This document shows, piece after piece, positions 56,828 to 64,000 of a stretch of DNA of 64,000 bases. The stretch is from Lota lota. Its lineage: Eukaryota > Chordata > Actinopteri > Gadiformes > Lotidae. Positions within the stretch are counted from its first letter, which is position 1. The number at the start of each line of letters is the position of its first letter. A program made the translations under genes and the position numbers. The stretch is from NCBI GenBank assembly GCA_026745465.1, contig JACYXH010000513.1, positions 1-64,000 on the forward strand, written 5' to 3'. A model generated the notes under the pieces. The model was given only the letters and a program-made list of their open reading frames with translations. It searched no databases and was not told the origin of the DNA.

Positions 56828-57399
56828 CTGATGGGAGAACAAGACATGATTAGCTGCTGAACCATTCTTCATCATCATCATCATCATCATCACTAGTACT
56901 GTTCTCTTGCATACCGTTTTGATATTCTCTTTCAGAATCTTTTTGGTCGCTATCTACTCTTCAAACATTAACATAGAAAGATAAAAAAATATCATAATAG
57001 GTACTATAGTGGAATCATGGGCTATATATTTTCTAAGCAATAGTACACGTTGGTTTTAAGATAATTAAAGTTAAAGTTAATAGGAAATCCCATGTGTGTG
57101 TGAGTGGCTGTCACAGTCAAAACATTGAAACCAAGGAAAATGTATAAACTGCATTTACTCCCTCAATATTTACACTACATACACATATTATACATCGAAA
57201 TGTTCAGCATGATGAGCTAATTACTCACATGAAATATCTAAGCAATACTTCCAATACCGTTCAAGATATTAAACTTATGGATTTCCCAATACACTCAACT
57301 CATTGCACTCAACCTTCAAAGGGACACCTGTGTGAACAACAGACTGAACCAGCTGAGCTCACATACAGGCTGGAAATTAACTGTTGGAGCCATAGAACT

Positions 57400-57965
57400 G
57401 GTTCATACATACTATATCTACATAGACATGTACTCATACATACACGTACATACTATATATACATAGACATGTACTCATACATACACGTACATACTATATA
57501 TACATAGACATGTACTCATACATACACGTACATACTATATATACATAGACATGTACTCATACATACTATATATACATAGACATGTACACACTATATATAT
57601 ACATATTCATGTACTCATACTATATATACACAGACATGTACATACTATATATACATAGACATGTACTCATACTATATATACATAGACATGTACTCATACT
57701 ATATATACATAGACATGTACTCATACATACTATATATACATAGACATGTATTCATACATACACATACATACTATATATACATATACATGTACTCATACAT
57801 ACATGTACATACTATATATACATAGACATGTACTCATACATACATGTACATACTATATATACATAGACATGTACTCATACATACATACTATATATACATA
57901 GACATGTACTCATACACACATGTACATACTAGATATACATAGACATGTACTCATACATACACGTA
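57400..57965. repeat. Minisatellite of TATATATACATAGACATGTA units, inverted partner of 41160-41685
   Basis: Same units as at 41.2 kb but in the opposite orientation. Its position relative to the B30.2 exon is also the same. Confidence 0.95.
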
Positions 57966-58014
57966 CATACTTACACAAACATATACATAAGTACACATAC
58001 ATAAAAGTATATAT

Positions 58015-58157
58015 ATACTATTATGAATATATCAACAACAATGTTATGAATACATCAACAACAATGTTATGAATACATCAACAACAATGTTATGAATACA
58101 TCAACAACAATGTTATGAATACATCAACAACAATGTTTTGAATACATCAACAACAAA
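58015..58157. repeat. 24-bp tandem repeat, six copies
   Basis: Unit ATGTTATGAATACATCAACA plus ACA, slightly variable at the ends. Confidence 0.95.
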
Positions 58158-58193
58158 CATCTCTCATTGGATCCAGATCTTACCAACAACGAG

Positions 58194-58490
58194 CAGCTCT
58201 GCGGTGTGATTGGCCGAGCCAGCGCTGTTGGTCGCCATGCAGCAGACCGTGTTCACACCATACTTCACACCTCTGATGAAGAGGAACCCCCTCTCCACCC
58301 AGGCCGCAGGCTCTGATTGGTTGTCTGTGCTGTCCCTCTCCAGGGGCCTGCCGTTGTGTAGCCACTCGACGGTGGGCTCCGGCGTGCCGCCGGCATCGCA
58401 GGAGAATTGGGCGGTGTGGCCCACGGGCAACACCTTGGTAGAGGAGTGGAACTCTGTGATGCTGGGGGCCTCCTCCTTCGCGGGCATCAC
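58194..58490 (-). CDS. Single immunoglobulin I-set domain exon, gene not identified
   Basis: Bounded by an acceptor (TCTGGTTCAG) and a donor (GTTGTTG/GTAAGAT). It encodes one Ig fold: ITEFHSSTKVLPVGHTAQFS, CDAGG, PTVEWLHNGRPL, GFLFIRGV, TVCCMATNSAGSANHTAELL. The first cysteine and tryptophan are present, and the second cysteine lies in VCC; the usual DxGxYxC motif is changed to GVNTVCC. This is the style of receptor tyrosine kinases, cell adhesion molecules or muscle giant proteins. No second exon of the gene is recognised nearby, so it is either part of a large-intron gene or a leftover. Confidence 0.6.
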
Positions 58491-59406
58491 TGAACCAGAA
58501 GACACCAGGACGAGATGAGTGAACGTTGTACAACACGTACCTAGAGATGCACCATCAAAACACTCCCTTCACTCTCTCTCATACCTCTCCACTAGAGGGC
58601 GACCCAGAAGATTCAGACCCAGTTTTCTCGCCTGCCTTTTCATACATGATTGAATATCACAGCAGTATCTACAAAGATTTCCCAGGGAGGGGGAGACACT
58701 CCAGCTCAGAGATAAACGAGTCGGGGGCGGAGCTTGCGGAGGAGAACACAAATATTGGTATTGCATATCTTTTAACGCCATTATAGCCTGTCCTACGTGA
58801 TGCTTTTCAGAATATCTTATGTGTTTTATTAATATTGTATTTACATTACATGCACATTGTATTCTGAGTTATTTTACAATAGGATACATATTTTATTATA
58901 GCCTAATCTGCGCCTGTTATATTCTTTATTAATGTTCACATGCAAATGCCTCTTTATTTTGTAATATTTCAGCTGGATAAGGAAAGAATGCAGTTAGTTG
59001 ATTGGTGCTTTAATCCAAATGAATTACTGTTCTCATGTGCTGAAAAAGATGGCAACAATTTAGACAAATTATATTATTGAATAACAGCTTTAAATTAATA
59101 ATGAATTATACTACTACTACTTTCGCCTCATGGGGCACCATTTTATAATAGTGGGGGGGAAGCGGACGCGGGGGTCATTTTCTCTAGTTTACAAACGGCG
59201 GTCTGAGTAGTGGTCGGGTGCAGTTACAACAAGATGAGGATTCAGGTGAGAAAATACCTAAACCCTGCATCACTAGTAGACACAGACCCTGATCAGAGGT
59301 ACACACATCCAACCACCTTTCCATTCATAAAGAGTATTTATACTGTATCTACTGCACAGAGAATAGAAAGGAAGAACCATTCTCAACTCATGAACACAAA
59401 CAAAGT
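58491..59406. other. No gene visible
   Basis: AT-rich intergenic sequence between the Ig exon and the C-type lectin gene. Confidence 0.5.
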
Positions 59407-61354
59407 CTACGGACCCTCATTGTTCAGGTCAGCTTCCGGATGTTCCAGGACTAAGACCTTCTCACAGATCCAGTAGTGCAGTCTGTCACACGGTTCTTCA
59501 GACAAGCTGCCATCCCATGCTACACAGTGTTCTGCTCCACCGTCATCGTGTGGTTCACCTTGTCTCCAACTGAGAACCACAAGGAATACCAAGTTGAGCC
59601 CAGTGTTGAGGTGATGTCACTCTGTCACTCTCAGAGAAGAGATGCTAATGAATAGAGTCATCAGCCTTACCTTGAAGTCATGTGGGTACCATCCACCCAC
59701 TTGAAGATCCCCTCTTTGTCTCGATCACTCAGTCCAATCCAGGTAGCACCCCTCAATCTGCTGACAAACCCCTGTTTCCAATAGTAATAGCATCTGTTGT
59801 CATGACAACACAGCTGACTGAATGAAAATTGTACCCCACACACACACATACACACACACCTGTTCTTCTCTGCTGTTGATAACTACCAGGTCTGCGTTTC
59901 TTTGCAGACAGTCTTCTCTACTGTCTGTCCAGCTCTTCTCAGTAGTAGAAATAAAGTAGAGACTCTGGTCGAAAAACAGCCAGCCCAGAAGGGCCAAATC
60001 ATCTGTTGAATGTAAAAGAAAATCCTGAACAAACACAGAACTGCTTATCTTACTGTCTTCATTACTTGTGACACACAACTCTGAGACCTGACCTAGTTAA
60101 GTAGACCACAATATAAACATGACCTTAGTAGACCACAATAGAAACATGACCTTAATAGATCACAATAGAAACCTGACCATAGTATACCCCTGTTGAACCC
60201 TGACTTTAGTAGGCCACAATAGAAACCTGACCTTGTGTAGTAGACCACAATATAAATATGTCTTCACGGAAGTGCCTTAAGTAGAACTGTAGACTTAGCT
60301 TACTGGAGCTCATAACAAAGATAAGCTCCTCTGTATTTACTCTACTGTTCCCCCTGCTGGAGGAGGAGACTAACACCTGCAGTACCACCATGCTGCCAGA
60401 AGGGGGACATCCTTTAGTTATTTTATTTGGTAGTACTTTACAGTCTATACTCTGTTAGACTGACAATATAAAATGTGAAGTTAAAAGGAAGAGGGGATGT
60501 TCAAACATAAATCACAAAAGTAGAGAGTATTTTTGAAAGAAAGTTTAGTAACATGATTGATTTAATAACTTTCATAACTTCTATAAAACACTCACCAAGT
60601 TCATCCAATAATTGCTCTCTCCCCTCCGTCCAAGGTGTCGCTGAGTCAAGTTCAGAGGAGTACAGAAGAAATCAGCTCTAAAACACAACGACAATAATGT
60701 ACTCCTTAACCCCATGGAAAAATATAAACAAGTTTAAACTGATTTATTATATTTTATTATTATTAGTTTTATTTTCATTATTAGTTTTATTGTATTAGTT
60801 TGCATTGGTTATGAAACTATTCCCCTTGTCATTATTTTTTATTTTTTATTTACGTAATGTGTGATGTTGTGTGCGGGGGTTGGGTGGGGTGGAAGGGTGG
60901 GTGAGGAAAAAGAAAATATGAAAGGTGACCTGTAAACCCGGCATTGTGTTGTGTTTGCTTATTCTTTTTACCGATAAAAACGATATAAAAAAAATAAAAC
61001 AGAACGACATCGTCTCTAAACATAACAGGACACTCAGCCAATCAAACACAAAGTTCATCCCCATGAAAGAAAATATATTATTATTATTATTATCAACACT
61101 ATAACTATTGTAATTATATTCAGGATGATATGGTTTATACTCACTGAAGCGCAGGGAGATTAGGAGAATACTCAGCAGTCCAACGCTCACAGTGACAATG
61201 GTGTGCGATTTTAGAGCTGTTCAGGAGTAGGACACACACACCCACACACACCCGCACGCACACACACACAAATGCACACACAAACGCACACACAACCACA
61301 TGCACACACACGCAGGCACATGCAGGCACGCAGGCACATACACACCCACACCCC

Positions 61355-61438
<84 letters not shown>

Positions 61439-61517
61439 CATACACAACCACACGCACGCATGCACGCACACAAACACACACACACTCACACACACACCAC
61501 ACACACACAGACCACCC

Positions 61518-61549
<32 letters not shown>

Positions 61550-62533
61550 CACATGCATACACGCATTGTTATATACACAGATATATTCGTACTGCGTGGC
61601 TATCATTCACAGTCTCCCTAAGGTCTGCATAATCCCTCCCCATCCTCAAGAAACATCTGAAGACCTCTACTGACAACACCTCAATAAGTGATTACTGGTA
61701 CTGTAGCTCCCTCATTATTCACATATACGCACACATACAGTTATACAGTAATACAGCTATGCATACAGTAATACATATAGTAATACATACGTACACATAC
61801 AGTTATACAGTAATACAGCTATGCATACAGTAATACATATAGTAAAACATACAGTAATACATACATACACAAACAGTAAAATTCACAACGGCACACGCAG
61901 AAAATATTAGGATATGTTGTTTGGGATGGTTTGAGAAATGTTCATATTAATTACAAACTTTATGTAATTGTGTTTAATCCATAAGTCCACTTGATATCAC
62001 TTCAGTTAAATGAGTAGCCTTTATTAAAATACTAAAATGTGGATAAAAAAAGCCATTGGCACTCTAATGTTACGTTGCACTACCACTAATAATAAGTAAT
62101 GAAAATATTAAACCAAACATATATCAGGAAATACACAACTACTTGAGAAGCCTAGTAATAGTCCGTAACTCATGGCCGTAATCACAGGTCGTTTGTTCTG
62201 GAAACTTAAATGTGTGTTGTTTGTCTAGAACATACACATGTTGCTATTTAGAAGAATAAATCTGTCTATGCGGTCGCTGGTTCATCAGGTTGGGCACTTT
62301 GGCTAAAAACGTTTGCTAAATGTAAATCTTAAATGTATGTAGATGAAAAAACATATTTTTATACTGGATTATTTATTTTAAATTCTCTAAAAAGGGTCCC
62401 TACCAAATCTTCTCTTCCTGATCTCCTCCTGGTCCAAAGACATGTCCTCAGGTTCTTCAGTGAGTCCAGGGTCCAAAGACGTGTCCTCAGGTTCCTCAGT
62501 GGGTCCAGGGTCCAGTTCATAGATGTGGTCCAT
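59407..62533 (-). CDS. Type II membrane C-type lectin (CD209/CLEC-like), complete six-exon gene
   Basis: Exons 62404-62533 (MDHIYELDPGPTEEPED...RKRRF), 61145-61216 (TIVTVSVGLLSILLISLRF, membrane segment), 60596-60640 (TPWTEGREQLLDEL, short neck), 59860-60002, 59671-59771 and 59407-59569 (C-type lectin domain). All splice sites fit GT-AG, all phases agree, and the total is 654 bases, giving 217 residues. The cytoplasmic tail has a tandem 14-residue repeat (LDPGPTEEPEDTS / LDPGLTEEPEDMS) and one YEL motif. The lectin domain keeps WIGLSD, FKWVDG, WRQGEP and four cysteines, but the first optional cysteine is L (SLYF). EPH stands at the EPN/QPD site and no WND is seen, so calcium-sugar binding may be altered. 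Likely a leukocyte surface receptor. Confidence 0.88.
61235..61560. repeat. (CA)n-rich microsatellite in intron 1 of the lectin gene
   Basis: About 325 bases of CA with GC interruptions, lying just upstream of the membrane exon acceptor. Confidence 0.95.
61590..62345. repeat. Dispersed fish repeat in lectin intron 1
   Basis: Starts CCTCAAGAAACATCTGAAGA and ends with GCTAAATGTAAATC, phrases common in fish interspersed repeats. Contains a tandem of ACATACAGTTATACAGTAAT at 61.73-61.87 kb. Confidence 0.45.
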
Positions 62534-62884
62534 GGTTCCTCTCTGTCAGCTTCCACTGCTTCTGCTCTCAGGCTTCAGCTCTGCTATATCAGATGGAAAA
62601 ACGTCACATGTTTGAATTCTGACCAATCATCAGCTTGTCATCTGAACCATCAGTGTCAGGAAATGTTTTTCTTACACGCTTATCAGATGCCATCACTCAC
62701 GCTCGCACGCAAGCACACACACAAGATTATTTTTAATTTAATATAAAGACATTTAGAGGTATATTATAGTAGATAGCGTAGTGGACATGTCTAGGAGTCC
62801 ACTACAGATTTACATTCATATTTATACAACTCAACTCAGCACACTATGGCAACGGCAGAATTATCGTGTTTTGCTGACGTTGTC

Positions 62885-62910
62885 TATGTGTGTGTGTGTG
62901 TGTGTGTGTG

Positions 62911-62948
<38 letters not shown>
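62885..62948. repeat. (TG)n microsatellite upstream of the lectin gene
   Basis: TG run interrupted once by TTTTG, about 350 bases 5' of the lectin start codon. Confidence 0.9.
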
Positions 62949-62950
<2 letters not shown>

Positions 62951-63371
62951 TCTAAAAGGCAGTTCTATTTAAGGCTTTAAATGATGCTTATCATTTGTGT
63001 GAAGACTATCTGTTCTACTTACGTCATCATAGACAGCGGCTCAGGGTTACATATAATGTATAAAGAATACATAGATATGTCATGTATTTTATCCATCTTT
63101 TATTCATTCTAACATACATAATTAACATCCACACAAATCAGTTTTATGTTGAACCTCATTCATTCATGTTTCTATTATTTTGACCTCAGTTGTGTTTCTT
63201 TCATTGGTTCTCCACTACCTGTTTTATTATTTATAATAAATAAACAAAACACCTTTTTGTGAAAACTCTGTGTTCCTGGTTTCTGCGTTCATTTCAAGTA
63301 AAATATTTATAAGCCAGGGCAACACGTCTGTATTTGGCGGGATGGCTCTGTTGGGGAAACTCCCGGCCGTC

Positions 63372-63377
<6 letters not shown>

Positions 63378-63461
<84 letters not shown>
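63378..63461. repeat. (GA)n microsatellite at the break of a B30.2 exon
   Basis: 84 bases of pure GA. To the right lies the 5' part of a B30.2 exon, to the left unrelated sequence. Confidence 0.95.
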
Positions 63462-63464
<3 letters not shown>

Positions 63465-63630
63465 TGGCCAGTCAGACCCTCTCTACACAACACCTGGTCC
63501 CAGTAGTCAAATCTCTCTGGGTGATCAGGATACGACTGCTCCTCTCTAACCCGCGTCACCTTTCTGTTGTCCTCAGACAGAGAGAGTCGTCTGTGGGCTG
63601 TGTTTGGGTCCAGTGTGAGTTCACAGGCAT
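63462..63630 (-). pseudogene. 5' third of a B30.2 exon, truncated
   Basis: From the acceptor side (TTCAG/ATGCCTG) it reads DACELTLDPNTAHRRLSLSE, DNRKVTRVREEQSYP, WDQVLCREGLTGHC and then enters the GA microsatellite. The SPRY core is absent. The W of the usual VTWVREE is R here. The acceptor now reads CCCTTCAG in place of CCATCAG. Nonfunctional. Confidence 0.85.
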
Positions 63631-64000
63631 CTGAAGGGGAGAACAAGACATGATTAGCCTGCTAAATCTTTATTGTTGTTGTTGTTAATGATAAACATTA
63701 AACAGTATTATTAGTATTGTAGTTAAAATGTAATATGAAATACATACATCATTACAGTTATTATGATTATTAGGTTGTTATGTTTTATATAATAAACTGA
63801 ATAAAATTAAACAAACGTTATCATTAATAATAAAATAACAATTATTTTATATCATGTTCTGAATATGAAATGCATGTATAATTACTATGATTAATAATGT
63901 CAGTATTAGCATCACTATTATGTTCTTATGTCTCATATAATGATACTATTAAATAGTAAGACTAATAGTTCTATAATCTTCATTTCAAATATAAATAACT
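63631..64000. other. AT-rich intron-like sequence
   Basis: Sequence upstream of the truncated B30.2 exon with AT-rich TTATTA/AATAAT words. No gene. Confidence 0.5.

Overview
This is nuclear DNA from a bony fish, most likely a cod-like (gadiform) species. The signs are fish-type immune genes with B30.2 (PRY-SPRY) ends, an F-type lectin, tandem tRNA genes, very heavy dinucleotide repeats, and an intact LTR retrotransposon of the Gmr1 type (protease-integrase-reverse transcriptase-RNase H), a clade first described from Atlantic cod. The species call is inference. The gene, tRNA and retroelement calls rest on reading frames, splice phases and motifs.

Left part (1-21.8 kb): a RING-less TRIM exon (260-1090, minus), a relic Gmr1-like element (2918-3994), a block of direct and inverted repeats (4.4-16.8 kb) around two satellite stretches made almost only of A and C on the plus strand (7.2-8.7 and 9.2-10.7 kb), a gutted NLR gene on the minus strand (5' exon, two N-terminal exons and a B30.2 exon, with no FISNA, NACHT or LRR between them), and the 3' end of an NXPE-type gene with a frameshift. 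From 18 to 21.8 kb I see no gene.

Middle (21.8-43 kb): a secreted lectin gene with an F-type (fucolectin) domain followed by a C-type lectin domain (21874-24613, minus); a tandem array of TRIM 5' units, of which two have decayed so that a 27-bp minisatellite begins about 10 codons after the TRIM start; then a complete two-exon TRIM39/bloodthirsty-like gene (32200-33265 joined to 42260-42813, plus, 539 residues predicted). Its 9-kb intron carries the intact Gmr1-like element (35626-40737) with identical 379-bp LTRs and a TATAC target duplication.

Right part (44-64 kb): a tRNA block with tRNA-Asp copies at both ends, interrupted tRNA-Leu, tRNA-Gly and tRNA-Gln pieces next to LINE 3' sequence, and a 1272-bp tandem repeat carrying tRNA-Lys(CTT) and tRNA-Thr(AGT); a transposon-like gene fragment; a foldback repeat structure (53.9-55.1 kb); an orphan B30.2 exon (56277-56827); a lone immunoglobulin exon; a complete six-exon type II membrane C-type lectin gene (59407-62533, minus, 217 residues predicted); and a B30.2 exon cut by a GA microsatellite at 63.46 kb.

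Taken together, the window is an immune-receptor cluster (TRIM, NLR, lectins) that has been repeatedly duplicated, inverted and broken, with microsatellites and minisatellites at many of the breakpoints.
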